Counted from the stretch's first letter, positions 1 to 11,002 are shown. The stretch is 64,000 bases of DNA from Peromyscus leucopus (GCF_004664715.2 NC_051075.1:38835958-38899957), one strand, 5' to 3'. Notes: a model not told the origin generated them from the letters alone. Program-made: numbers and translations.

Positions 1-43
1 AGCCAATTCCAGCAAAGTCCTGTGACTCATTAGGGAATAAGTT

Positions 44-201
44 TTTCTGTTTTTTTTTTTTTGAGACAGGGTTTCTCGGTGTCACAGCCCTGGCTGTCCT
101 GGATCTCACTCTATAGACCAGGCTGGCCTCGAACTCACAGAGGTCCACCTGCCTCTGCCTCCCAAATGCTGGGATTAAAGGGTATACCACCACTGCCCAG
201 C
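44..201 (-). mobile_element. B1 SINE
   Basis: Poly-T at the left, then GAGACAGGGTTTCTC and the reverse-complement B1 body, ending at the GCCCAG 5' end. It is flanked by an imperfect 15-bp target duplication (CTCATTAGGGAATAA at 26-40 and CTCACTAGGGAATAA at 202-216). Confidence 0.9.
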
Positions 202-234
202 CTCACTAGGGAATAACTTAAAAACATATCCCCC

Positions 235-560
235 AGCTGGGTGTGGTGATGCACACTTTTTTTTTCTTCTTCGAGACAGGGTTTCTCTGTGTAGTTTTGG
301 TGCCTGTCCTGGATCTGTCTATAGACCAGGCTGGCCTCGAACTCACAGAGATCCATCTGCCTCTGCCTCCCGAGTGCTGGCGTGTACCACCACCGCCCAG
401 CGATGCACACTTTTGATACGAGCACTCAGGAGGCGGAGGCAGGTAGATCTCTATGACTTTTATTCCACCTGGTCTATATAATGACCATCCAGGACAGTTA
501 GAGCTATGTAGTGAGAGACCCTGTCTTGGGGAGGGAGACTGCCCCCAAACTGAAAACAAA
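235..560 (+). mobile_element. B1 SINE, split by a younger B1
   Basis: The 5' end (AGCTGGGTGTGGTGATGCAC) lies at 235-260 and the rest, from GAGCACTCAGGAGGCGGAGG to the A-rich tail, resumes after 402. The middle is a minus-strand B1. Confidence 0.85.
261..401 (-). mobile_element. B1 SINE nested in another B1
   Basis: Reverse-complement B1 with oligo-T and GAGACAGGGTTTCTCTGTG. It is flanked by a perfect 13-bp target duplication, GATGCACACTTTT, at 248-260 and 402-414, both copies coming from the host B1. Confidence 0.92.
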
Positions 561-859
561 AAGAAATGGATAGATTCCTAGGTAGCTATGACATCAAAAT
601 TAAATCAAGAAAGTACAACCAACTGTTCCTCTCATAATTTATTCTTTCCTCTGTTCTCGTGATTAAGAAGCTGCCTTTCTTTTCTGTGTATAGCATTCCT
701 TTGAGAAGCTTGTAGTACTGGCTTAGTGGTCGTGAACTGCCTTAGTTTGTGCTTGTCCTGAAATTACCCCCCCCCCCTTCTTCCTCTCAGTTTTAAAGGT
801 AGACTTGCTGAGTATAGCAGTCACAGCTGGCAGTTCCTCCATCTCAGGACTCAAGGCCA

Positions 860-1012
860 TCAGATTAGGTCTGCTGAGACCGCTTGGCCGATGGTCTGAG
901 CTCAGGCCCCAAAACTCACGTGGTGGAGGGAAGGGGCTGGGTCCTCTGGCTCCACACAGGCACCAAGGCATGATTCCCCTCCCCCAACACATACTAAATA
1001 AGTAAATATATG
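860..1012 (+). mobile_element. degenerate tRNA-derived SINE (B2/B4 group)
   Basis: GCTGAGACC..CTTGG..., GTGGTGGAGGGAAGG and TCCTCTGGCTCCACAC followed by an AAATAAGTAAATA tail match the layout of old rodent tRNA SINEs. The subfamily is not resolved. Confidence 0.45.
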
Positions 1013-1517
1013 TTTTTAAAAGAAAGAAGAGCTTCCGGTGTTAGGGTTGCTGATGAAAGATCTGATGTTCTGATGTTTCTGCCTTTGTAGGTGAATTGAT
1101 GTTTTTCTCTTACAGCTTTTAATACCGCCCCTCCCTCTCTCTGTGTGTTTTTGACATTTTGAATATAATAAATTATAGAGAAGTTCTTTTGTGGTCATGT
1201 CTTTTTAGGATTCTAAATGCCTTTTGGGTTTGGATTTACGATTTGAGGAATCTTCTGTTATAATTTCACTGACTGGATTCTCTAGTGTTTAATCTTAGCT
1301 CCTTCTGTCCTCTGAATTTGTAGGTTTGGTCTCTTGCCCTGTTCCCAGAGTTCTTAGATTCAGTGGTCCTGCTGGGTTTCCCCTTGTTGCTATTTGAACA
1401 TGATAATCCCTTGACCTTGACCTCCATCCTGATAGTGTTCCTGTATCTGGTTCAGTCTATCAGTAAGGCTTTCTACCATGGTTTTATTAGATTCATTGGG
1501 TTTGTTGTTTGTTTTCC

Positions 1518-1680
1518 AGAAGATTTTATTTATATGAATGTTCTGTCTGCATGTACACCTGACTGCCTGTAGAGGGCATCAGATCCTATTATAGGTAGTT
1601 GCTAGCCACCAACCATGTGGTTGCTGGGACTTAAACTTAGAATTCTGGAAGAACAGCCAGTGTTCTTAACCACTGGGGGT
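1518..1680 (-). mobile_element. B2 SINE (diverged)
   Basis: Reads AGATTTTATTTATATGAATGTTCTGTCTGCATGT, then AGAGGGCATCAGATC, CCATGTGGTTGCTGGG and CTTAACCACTG: a B2 in reverse orientation, lacking most of the final GAGCCATCTCTCC end. Confidence 0.8.
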
Positions 1681-2756
1681 GGGGGTGGGGAGGCCAGTGT
1701 TCATTTTTAACATTTCTGAGTTTTTTGTTTGTTTGGTGTTTATATTTTTATCTCAGTTTCCTTGCGGAAGTTATATATTGCTAATTTCCTCATCTGATTT
1801 GCAGACCTTTTGCTCTGTGCTGCTGACTTTCCTCTCTAGGTGTTGGGTTCATTTGTCTGCTTGTTTGTATCCTCTTTCTGAATACCATAGATTTACCACA
1901 AGTAGAACATTCCACATATGGCCTTGTGGAATTTTTGACTTTCAGTAAGATTTCATAATTGTCTTCATATGGATTCTACTAATTTTGTTCATATTTTATA
2001 GTTTTGATCATGATAGTAAAAGTTTTTCCATTCTTTGTTCTTATTGCTATAATGAAGAGAAAAGCTAATAGTTTTGAATGTTTATGTAGTGTCCAGTCAT
2101 GGCACCAAAGATTCTTATTAATTCTCAGTTATTTTAGTCTATTTCTATTAGACTAGAATCTTTGGTGTTTACCATATCATTAGCAAAAAATGTTTTTAAT
2201 ATTTTGCTTTCAACATTGAATATGCGTATTCTCAGTTTCTTTGACAGACAGTTGTAGACAAGGGTTGTAAAAGACATAGGACCGGAAACAGGAATGCCGC
2301 TCTTTAAAGAGCAGATACAACACAGGAACTTTAGTAGCTCTTCATTTTGTACATTCTTGCCACTGTTTTAATGAACCTCTGCGGCACTGGAGAGTTAGCC
2401 CATCAGCCATTTTCCTAATTGCTTTGTACATAGGAACCGCTACTATGTAGGGAGACGTTAAAGCTCAGTGGATATAGTTCGCTTTGTGCAGAGCCCATTA
2501 AAAACCTGATTTAACATCAACTGTCAATCAGAGACTGGTTGTTTGTTATATCTAGGAAATTGTCAGCTGTTCAATTCCAGTGAAGGTGATTAAAGCCTTT
2601 AAAATGAAAAGGTCTATGGTGTCATTAAAATACTCCATTTTAAACAATTTAGTTCATGAATAACTCTTAAAGTCTTTCATGTTGATTAAATGAAATTATG
2701 CTATATTTAAAAGATAAGCATTAATAAGAAAATCAAGATTTTCTTAGAAGTATTTG
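1681..2756. other. unassigned AT-rich intronic DNA
   Basis: I see no convincing exon, SINE or simple repeat here. The stretch 2281-2620 contains ordinary non-coding sequence with stops in all frames. Confidence 0.4.
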
Positions 2757-2845
2757 TGGAAGGAGCTGGCTGGCTTAGTGAGGGAAGCTCTTGCCTTGAA
2801 AGTGTGAGAGCCTGGTGCCTGAGCCACACAGAATGGCAAGCCTGC

Positions 2846-3045
2846 GGCTGGAGAGATGGCTTAGCCTTTAAACCGCTGGCTGCTCTTGCAGAAGACCTGG
2901 TTTGGTTCCCAGCATGGGAACTCACATGCATCTGCTCATGGGATCTGATACTGCCTTCTTGCCTCTGTGGGCAGCTTGCTTCTGATAGGCACATGGAGCA
3001 CATGCATGCATGCAGGCAACTGTCATACACATAAATTTAAAAACC
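2846..3045 (+). mobile_element. B2/B3-group SINE
   Basis: Begins GGCTGGAGAGATGGCTTAG, continues CTGCTCTTGCAGAAGACCTGG and GGTTCCCAGCATGGGAACTCACATG, and ends in CATACACATAAATTTAAAA. The preceding 2757-2845 (GGCTGGCTTAGTGAGG...) may be a second, truncated tRNA SINE. Confidence 0.8.
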
Positions 3046-3068
3046 TTTATTTTGGGGGTGGGGAGGGT

Positions 3069-3345
3069 GTAAAGCCAAGCATGGTAGTATGCACTTGTAA
3101 TCTCAATGTTGGAGCAACAAAAGGATCCCTTCTGACTTGCTGGCCATCCAAAGTAGCATAATTCTTGAACTTCAGGCCAAAGAGAATCTTAAAGGAGATT
3201 GACGGCACTCCCATGGATGGAGACCTGAAGTGGTCCTCTGGCTTCTACACAGTCAAGCACACATGAGTATGGACACTCATATATACATCCGCACCTGTGT
3301 AAGCGTGAATGAGCACACACACAAACGCATGTACTAAAAATATTT
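3069..3345 (+). mobile_element. B4/RSINE1 SINE
   Basis: A B1-like head (GCCAAGCATGGTAGTATGCAC), then the B4-specific middle (GGATCCC..TGACTTGCTGGCC), then TGGTCCTCTGGCTTCTACAC and an AC-rich tail. Confidence 0.75.
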
Positions 3346-3699
3346 TAGGAAGGACATGAAATACGAAGCCGAGAGTTGGAAGTTGCCAACTTTAAGTCTT
3401 TGCTGCTGCTTAGCTTTCAGAGAACTTATTGAATAAGTAATATATTTGAAGGGGTTTGAAGTGTAAAGAACAATACAAGCATACAGCCATGTCATTTGCA
3501 TAGAGATTTCTGTTCTTTATACTGGTTTGATTGAAGTGACATTTAGATTAGAAAAAGGGAATGTGGTCATGTGAAGAAAAATACAAAACAGAGCTGATTG
3601 CTACCAGCATTTTCTAATCAGGAGTTGCTCTTTAGTATTACTGTTTTCCGTTGACATGTATTCATTGTACACAATACTAGGTTTCATAAGAACATTTTT

Positions 3700-3867
3700 G
3701 TTTGTTTGTTAGTTTGGTTGTTTTTTCAAGACAAGGTTTCTCTGTGTAACAGTTCTGGCTTACCTGGAACTCCCTCTGTAGACCAGGCTGGCCTCAAACT
3801 CACAGAGATCTGCCTGGCTCTGCCTCCCAAGAGCTGGGATTACAGGCATGTGCCACCCCCACCTGGC
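3700..3867 (-). mobile_element. B1 SINE
   Basis: Reverse-complement B1. It is flanked by a perfect 18-bp target duplication, TTTCATAAGAACATTTTT, at 3682-3699 and 3868-3885. Confidence 0.95.
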
Positions 3868-3944
3868 TTTCATAAGAACATTTTTATAACACTGTAGAAT
3901 GTGCTTTGGCCATGTCCTCTCATACCCCGTGTGGTAGCTTTGTC

Positions 3945-4262
3945 AGTGACACAATCTAGAATTATCTGGGCGGGGGTGGGGTTGGGGGGGTAGTCTCAGT
4001 GAGGGATTATCCAGATTAGCTTGGCCCAGGGGTATGACTGTGGGAGATGATCTGGACCACTGGACAGGGCCTCCTGGACTGTGTAAGAATGGAGAAGGCA
4101 AGCCGAGCAGCAGCTGCATGCATTAGTCCATCGGCCCTGCTCTGGACTGTATGTGTCATGTGACTAGTGCTTCACGTGCCTGTCACCCTGACCTCCGCAC
4201 AGGGGCTGACTGTGACCTGGCACTTGAGCCAAGTCAACCCTTTCTCCCTCCCCTTTGTGTCC
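3945..4262 (+). mobile_element. dispersed rodent repeat (family not assigned)
   Basis: GACACAATCTAGAATTATC, CTCAGTGAGGGATTATCCAG, CTCCTGGACTGTGTAAGAAT and GAGCCAAGTCAACCCTTTC are successive blocks of a repeat I recall as common in rodents. A G-run insert lies at 3968-3990. I cannot name the family with confidence. Confidence 0.55.
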
Positions 4263-5075
4263 TTCCTCCTCCTCCACCGTCCTATCCAAAGTGTCGCCCT
4301 GAGTCTGACCACTTAGTGATAGGGTAGGCGAGTGGGAATAGTGTGAGTGCTGTGGGGAAGGAAGGGGTGGGCTGCATGGGTGATGCTGATTGGACCTTGT
4401 GTATTTTAAAATGGCGGGAAGGAGTCACACCATACAACAGGGCCAGCGTAGGTTTATCATCGAGGGGAAGGGGAGAGAGAAGGGCCCAGGAAGGGGGCCG
4501 AGACTGGTCCCTGGGGACGAGGAAGAGAAAGGAGAGAGAGACAGGAGGTGTACACGGCCCGCCTTTTATAAGGAAATGTAGTGAATGCACACAGGGGGTA
4601 CTCTTAATGGCTGCAGCTGAGGGGTATCCTGTCAGGACCCTAAGGGCAGGCCGGGATAGATGCCTGAATGCTAACTGACCTTACTTGGGATATTCCGTAG
4701 ATTGTTTGAACATCGCTAAGTTTTGCATTCTCTGTGGGCTTTGGCTTTCCTATAGATACAAGCTTAATAGCTGTTTCCAATAACTGCTTGGGAATGCTGG
4801 TAATTGTAGTTTGTCACTTGTTTTTCTGAGCTAACTCTGACAAGTTAACTTTTGTTTACATGTTTAATATAGGGAATATTTGTGAAGGTTCATGTGCCAG
4901 TCATGGTCCAATGAGTTTAAGGGAATTGGAGTTGCAGCCTTGTTCTAGCCTTGTTCTTCCCATGACACACAAAACAACAAAAGGCAATGATGCTGAGTTA
5001 CCAGGAGCAGCTGAAGACTCTTTTCAGGTACCAAAGCAAGAACTTTGTGTTTTACTTAAAATGAGAATCGGAACT
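4263..5075. other. unassigned intronic DNA
   Basis: Includes a purine-rich patch (4461-4545, GGGGAAGGGGAGAGAG and similar) with open frames on both strands, and TTTTATAAGG at 4563. It could be an old LTR, but I see no termini or duplication to support that. Confidence 0.3.
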
Positions 5076-5168
5076 CTGTGAGTTCCAGGCCGGCCTGGTC
5101 TACACAGCAAGTTCAAGGATAGCCAGAGCTATGTAGGCAGACTCTGTCTCAAAACAAACAAAAACAGA
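5076..5168 (+). mobile_element. B1 SINE, 3' fragment
   Basis: Starts at CTGTGAGTTCCAGGCCGGCC and runs through CTCTGTCTCAAAACAAAC; the 5' half is missing. Confidence 0.75.
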
Positions 5169-5213
5169 CTAAGTTCAATACCTAGAACATTTTTAGTGGA
5201 ATGGGAATGGCAG

Positions 5214-5361
5214 AGAGAGACAGGGTCTTGCTGTGTAGTCTTGGCTGGCCTGAAGCTCCCTATGGAGACTAGGCTGGCCAAAAACTCAGAGAAATCCTCC
5301 TGCCTCTGCCTAGCAATTGATGGGATTAAAGGATTAAAGGTGTGCCTCAACACAGTTAGCA
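5214..5361 (-). mobile_element. B1 SINE, diverged
   Basis: AGAGACAGGGTCTTGCTGTG through CTAGGCTGGCC to GGGATTAAAGG. The motif GGATTAAA is duplicated at the 5' end of the element. Confidence 0.75.
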
Positions 5362-5378
5362 TGTTCTAGAACATTCTT

Positions 5379-5549
5379 TTTTTTTTTTTTTTTTTTTTTT
5401 TGGTTTTTCGAGACAGGGTTTCTCTGTGTAGCTTTGCGCCTTTCCTGGAGCTCACTTGGTAGCCCAGGCTGGCCTCGAACTCACAGAGATCCGCCTGGCT
5501 CTGCCTCCCGAGTGCTGGGATTAAAGGCGTGCGCCACCACCGCCCGGCA
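5379..5549 (-). mobile_element. young B1 SINE (GCGCC subtype)
   Basis: Near-consensus B1 with a long poly-T and the diagnostic GCTTTGCGCC block. It is flanked by a perfect 12-bp duplication, TAGAACATTCTT, at 5367-5378 and 5550-5561. Confidence 0.95.
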
Positions 5550-5561
5550 TAGAACATTCTT

Positions 5562-6831
5562 AAAGGAGGAAGGAGAGAACCAACTCCACAAGTTGTCCTT
5601 TGACCTGCACATGAACACTGTGGCAGACACAGACCCCTGCCCATGTATATAAAATATTATTTATATCTCTGTGACTGTATAAACCCAGCTCAGTAACTTG
5701 TACCTATTAACTATTTGATGTTTATAGCTTTAAAATACATAAAATACATTCCATGAAAGCATAACAATATCATAATTAGTGAAGCCAATGGCCCATGAAA
5801 CCTTGTATATTAAAAAAATTACGATGATTGTTCTTGAAGATCTTAATCTAAATAAATGCTCATGGTAATAAATACAGCTTCGTATTCATGATTAGCAATT
5901 CATTCCTCATTGGGAATTAATTTATTCAATCAATATTCATTGCATGGTATTTTACAACATTGTATGGTTTCAAGGAAGAAAATTAAAAATATGTAATAAA
6001 GATTGCTTATGGAATACCACATTATGTAGGGTTTGTTATTGCTAATCTGTGTTCAAGCAAAGATCAGGAAAATCTAATAAATATGCTAATAGTGTCTGTA
6101 TCAAAGAAAATCTTTTTTGACTAAGAGGCAAGAACTTCCTGCATGTGATAGAGAAAGCGTTGTTCATGAAATGAGAGAATTAAAAATTAGTTTACCAAAC
6201 ATAGGGACTTCTCTTTCCTCCAGAATAAGAGCCTCTCCTCCTCCAAACACAATATTAAGAGACCAAAAAGATAGTAGAGTGGGAAGAAAGACAAATCCAG
6301 AGAATTCAATAGTAAACAGCTGAAGTGAAAATGAACAAAAGGTTTGGGCATATACTTCATCTAAAAAAGATATTTGAACAGTAAATTAGCATGGTACTAA
6401 ACATTAGGAAATGCAGATTAAAACACGAGCTACCTCTGTCTGTGTGTTCACTAGAAAGCGGAAGTCCCAGAGGCTGTCTGCATTTGTTGAAGGATGTGGA
6501 GCAGTAAACTCTAGTCCGTTGCTGGCTGGGACGCACACATGACCTGTACATTTTACTTCCCAAGAGCATAGAGAACAGGAGTGTCTATAGGAACTTGGTT
6601 ATTTGTGGGAGCCCCAGATTGGAAACAACACAATGGTCATCAAATGATGACTGGCCAAAGAGTGTTAGGTTCTCTACTCTCGAGTACCACTACTCCCGTG
6701 CCCTCTGAGTATAGGAACGCTGAAGAAGTACAATAATTGGCTTTTTTTTTTTAAACAAAAATTATGTTTTGTAAAAGCTAGACCTTTTCCCCACAAAAAT
6801 ATATCCTCAATGATTCCATTTAATAAAATTC
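5562..6831. other. AT-rich intronic DNA, nothing recognised
   Basis: Low G+C with many stops in all frames. The open frame at 6117-6323 has no splice sites or family resemblance that I can see. Confidence 0.4.
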
Positions 6832-6945
6832 TAGCCAAATACAGGGACGAACACTTGTAATCTTAGCACTTAGGAGGCTGAGTCAGAGGGTCCCAGGTTT
6901 GAGGCCTGTGTGGTCCACACATTGAGACGATGCTTCGAAAAGAAG
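6832..6945 (+). mobile_element. old B1-type SINE fragment
   Basis: AATCTTAGCACTTAGGAGGC, GGTTTGAGGCCTG and an A-rich end resemble a heavily diverged B1. Confidence 0.5.
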
Positions 6946-7273
6946 AGGGCAGTGAAAAGAAAGAAAGCCAGCTAGAAATGCAGTCTAATCTGTAACAGAA
7001 AACAGTTCAGGTGTGGGCTTTGAGTAGAGGCAGAGGATGGGCGGACACCTCTGTTGACCTCACTGCGTTGGCCACTCTGGAACCACAGGTCATGAGCTTC
7101 AGCATCGGCATTCTGCGCGGGGTGATGCTTCCAGGAGGTGTGGACTTGTTCACGCACCCCCTGTGCGTTAGTCAAAGGACAAACCAAGTTATTACATGTT
7201 TATATAATCAGTTTAACTCAGCACATTTTTAATGAAAAAGTAATATTATAGCTTCATTTCTTAAATTCTTTAG

Positions 7274-7382
7274 TACCAGCAACAGCAAGACGCAGACAAT
7301 AAACAAGTTGAACAGAAGCCAGTACACAGACAGCTGACCTCTGTAAGAAATAAATCTGACAGTTCACTTTCACAACAGAAAG
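7274..7382 (+). CDS. internal coding exon (109 bp) of an unidentified gene
   Basis: The exon is preceded by a pyrimidine-rich tract ending in CTTTAG and followed by the donor AG|GTAAGC. Of the three plus frames only the one starting TAC CAG CAA is open; the other two hit TGA and TAA inside the exon. It encodes 36 residues, very polar and Gln-rich (starts YQQQQDADNK, ends SLSQQK), plus one extra base, so the following intron is phase 1. That phase fits the acceptor at 30280. The composition suggests a disordered or coiled-coil-adjacent tail; no catalytic motif is visible. I do not recognise the protein. Other exons of the gene must lie upstream of the window, and small exons in the 22.9-kb intron could have been missed. 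Confidence 0.72.
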
Positions 7383-7516
7383 GTAAGCTGTTTTTGTAAC
7401 AAACAGTGATGTCTTACTTAAATAATCATATTTATTAAATATTTGATTATATTTATCAGATCAAACTTGATGTTCTGATAATGAATATATAAATATATAA
7501 TGAACATATATATATA

Positions 7517-7695
7517 TTTTAAAGATTATTTATTATGTATACAGTGTTCTGCCTGCATGTATCCCTGCACACCAGAAGAGGGCACCAGATCTCATTATAG
7601 ATGGCTGTGAGCCACCATATACGTACTGGGAATTGAACTCAGGACCTCTGGAAGAGCAGGCAGTGCTCTTAACCGCTGAGCCATCTCTCCAGCCA
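7517..7695 (-). mobile_element. B2 SINE
   Basis: TTAAAGATTATTTATTATG, CCAGAAGAGGGCACCAG, GAATTGAACTCAGGACCTC and GCTGAGCCATCTCTCCAGCC. It lies only 134 bp past the donor of the 7274-7382 exon, antisense to the gene. Confidence 0.93.
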
Positions 7696-8159
7696 TGAAT
7701 ATTTTTATGACTCTCACCCTTGTCCCTAGGAGTTATTTCACTTGTTTTTTCTTATTTAGTATATTTAGATGGAGAACCTTATATTTGACAGTAAGATTTG
7801 TAGCTCTTTTGTTTAACCAGTAAACACTATTTCTAACTCTTAGGCACTGTCCTTCCCTCTAAGGACTCTGCCATTAATATGCTGCGTTAAGCAGCTAGTG
7901 TTACACAGTGCCATTGACCAGCACTGGAGCTTACAAACGAATGGTGCTCCCATCGTGTGCTGCTAGTGAAGTGTTCTGTCCTCTTGTCGGCGTGAAGGCA
8001 TCTGTGTTTTCTTTCTATTTCTGCAAGGCTGTTGGCCTCCTGTTTCATGTACCTGTCTGTTTGTTAGTTGTTCGCATTTTGAGGAATCTAGGTCTGAAGT
8101 GCAGGTCATTCTGTGCCTTAATGAGATGTCACTAAGACTGTGCCACAGGAAGTTGGGCC

Positions 8160-8470
8160 CTCACACTCCATCTCCCTTCCATTCTGTCGCTCCAGCCTTT
8201 CAGGGCTCTACCCCAATCACGTTCTTAAATTTGTTTTGTTAAATCAGCGTACAAAGCAATAGATTTCATTATGGCTTTTTCACACACAGTTTTGTTTGTT
8301 AGCTTGACCTTTGAACCCCCTTCCCACTCCCCTTTCCTCCTTGTGTGCATTCTTGTTGCTCTCCTGTCCCCTTCCAACCACTCCTTGTATGCTTCCATGG
8401 CCAACGCATTCTGTTATCTTCTTTCTCTCCAGTTTTCTACCTCTCCCTCCTGTGAGACTTAGTGTTCAGC
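8160..8470 (-). mobile_element. possible L1 3'-region fragment, antisense
   Basis: GCGTACAAAGCAATAGATTTCATTATGGC followed by CT-rich text resembles the reverse complement of a rodent L1 3' UTR. Strongly diverged. Confidence 0.4.
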
Positions 8471-8522
8471 ATCCTTAGCCATCAAGACAGTGCCAATTAA
8501 CACTACTTTGGTTGTTTTGGTT

Positions 8523-8676
8523 CTTTTTTTTTTTTGAGACTGGGTTTCTCTGTGTAGTTTTGGTACCTGTCCTGGATCTCGCTCTGTAGACCAGACTGGC
8601 CTCGAACTCACAGAGATCTGCCTGACCCTGCCTCCTGAGTGCTGGGATTAAAGGTGTGCGCCACCACCGCCCAGTC
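8523..8676 (-). mobile_element. B1 SINE
   Basis: Oligo-T, GAGACTGGGTTTCTC, GACCAGACTGGCCTCG and GTGCGCCACCACCGCCCAG. Confidence 0.9.
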
Positions 8677-8764
8677 CAGAGGGGAGATTAAGGAAGACAT
8701 TCTGACTTTCAGTTTCTGGCTTTCCATACAAGTGCACACCAGCACGCTCACTCCCCATCCCACA

Positions 8765-8905
8765 CAACACTAAAAAGACAACTGAAGTCATGGCATTTGT
8801 AGGAAAGTGGACAGAACTGGAACTTACTAAGTGAAGTAACCCAGACTACACTGCATCGTTTCTCCCGTATGCAGGTCCTAGATTATGATTTTTATGTATG
8901 CACAT
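8765..8905 (+). mobile_element. L1 ORF2 3'-end fragment
   Basis: GAAGTCATGGCATTTGTAGG, GTGGACAGAACTGGAAC, AAGTGAAGTAACCCAGAC and GTATGCAGGTCCTAGATTA correspond to the end of rodent L1 ORF2. Too short and diverged to be functional. Confidence 0.65.
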
Positions 8906-9278
8906 GCTTCAGTTCTGTTGGTTGCTGTAAAGACACCATGACAAAGGCAGCTTAGAGTAGGAAGCGTTGAATCGGAGGCTGGCTTACCGTTCAGAGAGTT
9001 GGTCCTTTATCATCATGGCGGGGAGCGGGGCAGCAGACAGGCAAACGTGGTGCTGGGGAGGACTGAGAGCCCCTGCTCCACAGGCACAGAGGAAGACACT
9101 GGGTCTGGCAGGGGCTTTTGAAACCTCAGAGCCCACCCTAGTGACTACCTCCTCTAACAAGGCCACACCTCCTCCAGTAATGCTACGCCTCCTAATCCTT
9201 TTCAAGTAGTTCCATTAATGGGGTTCAAACATTTAAACATGTGAGCCTATGGGGGGCCATTCGCATTCAAACCACCAC
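8906..9278 (+). mobile_element. MaLR-like LTR repeat, copy 1
   Basis: GTTGCTGTAAAGACACCATGAC, TCATCATGGCGGG, AACAAGGCCACACC and TTCAAACCACCACA are shared in order with the copies at 12105, 13735 and (reversed) 51843. Layout resembles MaLR LTRs; the name is tentative. Confidence 0.65.
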
Positions 9279-9312
9279 AGTATGTATATATATTTATGTC
9301 TTGACTTTTTTT

Positions 9313-9468
9313 AAAAGATTTATTTATTTATTATGTATACAGAAGAGGGCGCCAGATCTCATTACAGATGGTTGTGAGCCACCATGTGCATGTGGTTGCT
9401 GGGAATTGAACTCAGGACCTCTGAAAGAGCAGTCAGTGCTCTTAACCTGTGAGCCATCTCTCCAGCCC
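9313..9468 (-). mobile_element. B2 SINE with internal deletion
   Basis: AGATTTATTTATTTATTATG directly abuts AGAAGAGGGCGCCAG, so the usual CTGCCTGCATGT segment is missing. Flanked by CTTGACTTTTTT at 9300-9311 and 9469-9480. Confidence 0.9.
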
Positions 9469-9486
9469 CTTGACTTTTTTTTTTTT

Positions 9487-9694
9487 AATGTTATCAATGT
9501 TTTACCTACACGTAAGTCTGTGCATCATGTTTGTGCCTCGTGGGCCCCTGAGGCCAGAAGAGGGTGTCGAGGTGTTAATCCCCTGGAACTGGAGTCAGGA
9601 GTCATTGTGAGTTGCACTGTTAGTGCTAGGAATCAAACCCGGGGCCGCTGGAAGAACAGCAAGTCTCTTAACTGCTGAGCCATCTCTAATCCCA
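9487..9694 (-). mobile_element. B3 SINE
   Basis: GGGCCCCTGAGGCCAGAAGAGG, CCCTGGAACTGGAGTCAGG, GGAATCAAACCC and GCTGAGCCATCTC are B3 landmarks in reverse. Confidence 0.85.
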
Positions 9695-9775
9695 TCGAAT
9701 ATTTTTTTAATGTAACACATTAGTGTTAAATTGTATTTTAGAATCTGATGAAAAGTGGCCTATTTTGGAAGATCA

Positions 9776-9864
9776 TAAATTCAAAGCCAGCTTGGGTTAC
9801 ATGAAGAATTTTAGGTTAGTCTAAGTCATATAGCAAGACCCTGTCTCAAAACACAACAACAAAA
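9776..9864 (+). mobile_element. B1-type SINE 3' fragment
   Basis: TTCAAAGCCAGCTTGGGTTAC ... GCAAGACCCTGTCTCAAAAC with an A-rich tail; diverged. Confidence 0.6.
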
Positions 9865-9870
9865 ATGTTG

Positions 9871-10342
9871 TGTAGATGTAACCAACCATCTTATTAAATA
9901 AGAAACACAGAACCAATGTAAAAGAGAAAGCCAAGAGGTCAGAGCTCAGAGCTAAAATCTTACCCTTCCTCCTGTGGTGGTCCTAGCTCTCCGAAAGAGA
10001 GCTACTTCCTGTGTGTCTGTCTTTTCATAGTCTTTTTGTTCTGCCTTCTCATTGGTTGTAAACCCAAACACGTGGTTGCCTCATCACTGCCTGTAAGTAC
10101 CGCCCCCCAGGTCTTAAAGGCGTATGTCTCCAATGCTGGCTGTATCCCTGAACACACAGAGATCTACCTAGCTCTTCTACCAAGTGCTGGGATTAAAGGC
10201 GTGTGCCACCACCACCACCACCACCACCACCACCACCACCACTACACTCTTGCTATGGCTCTAATAGCTCTGACCCCCGGGCAACTTTATTTATTAACAT
10301 ACAATCAAAATCACATTTCAGTACAATTAGAATACCACCACA
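9871..10342 (-). mobile_element. solo LTR of a rodent ERV (B1-containing family)
   Basis: A 472-bp unit that starts TGTAGATG and ends ACCACCACA (TG..CA). It is flanked by a perfect 6-bp duplication, ATGTTG, at 9865-9870 and 10343-10348, the size typical of class II ERVs. On its own (minus) strand it begins TGTGGTGGTATTC and contains TAATAAATAAAG, a likely polyadenylation signal. A B1-like block and a (CAC)n tract lie inside. The same family occurs at 20356 and 55447. Confidence 0.85.
10207..10242 (+). repeat. (CAC)n microsatellite
   Basis: About 12 CAC units, apparently expanded from the GCCACCACCGCC end of the B1-like block inside the solo LTR. Confidence 0.95.
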
Positions 10343-10348
10343 ATGTTG

Positions 10349-10783
10349 CCTATAAAACTCTTCTAATGATGGTTTTAAAGTTAAATTAGTCATGACAGTA
10401 TATAGATATGAGCAAATAAACATTCCTAAGATAGACTTGCTCAAAGCGCTATTGAGTATTGCAATCATTCATGGTCAGTATAATTTAGCAAGTTTGGAGT
10501 TTTTTAATGTCTTAAAATTAAAAATGAATTTATTTTCTTGATGGATTCTATCTATAACAAACAATCACTCTGTCTGGGAATAGGGAAATGTCTGTGGTAT
10601 CCTAGTTAATGTGACTCTGTTTTCAGCTACATACATGTGTGTGACCAGGGGATGGCCGTATTTATATTTGTGTTGACTTGTAGCTCCGCTGTTCAGTAGT
10701 AGCTAGCTGACATTTGATAAGTCAGTCAATTTCATTATGAAAAATGAGAGGAACCAAGATATTTGCTAACAGGAAACTTTTAT
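10349..10783. other. intronic DNA, nothing recognised
   Basis: AT-rich, no repeat landmarks or exon signals. Confidence 0.4.
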
Positions 10784-10928
10784 TTTGTTTTGAGATAGGG
10801 TCTCACTTTAAATCCCTGGATGGCATGAGGTCTCTGTGAAGACCAGGCTGGCCGTGAACTAGTAGAAATGCACCTTGCACCCACCTTCTGAGTGCTGGGA
10901 TTAAAGGAGTCTGCCACCGTGCCCAGGC
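10784..10928 (-). mobile_element. B1 SINE, diverged
   Basis: TTTTGAGATAGGGTCTCAC, GACCAGGCTGGCCGTGAACTAG and GTGCTGGGATTAAAGGAG. Confidence 0.75.
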
Positions 10929-11002
10929 CAGGAGGAAGTTTTACTTAGAAGTTATTGAAGGTTATCTTAGTGTTTTTGCATCTAATTTTACATCTGTGTA
11001 AA

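Noticed and set aside
10036..10389. Frame with a run of 12 His
   Set aside because: Translation of the (CAC)n tract inside a solo LTR.
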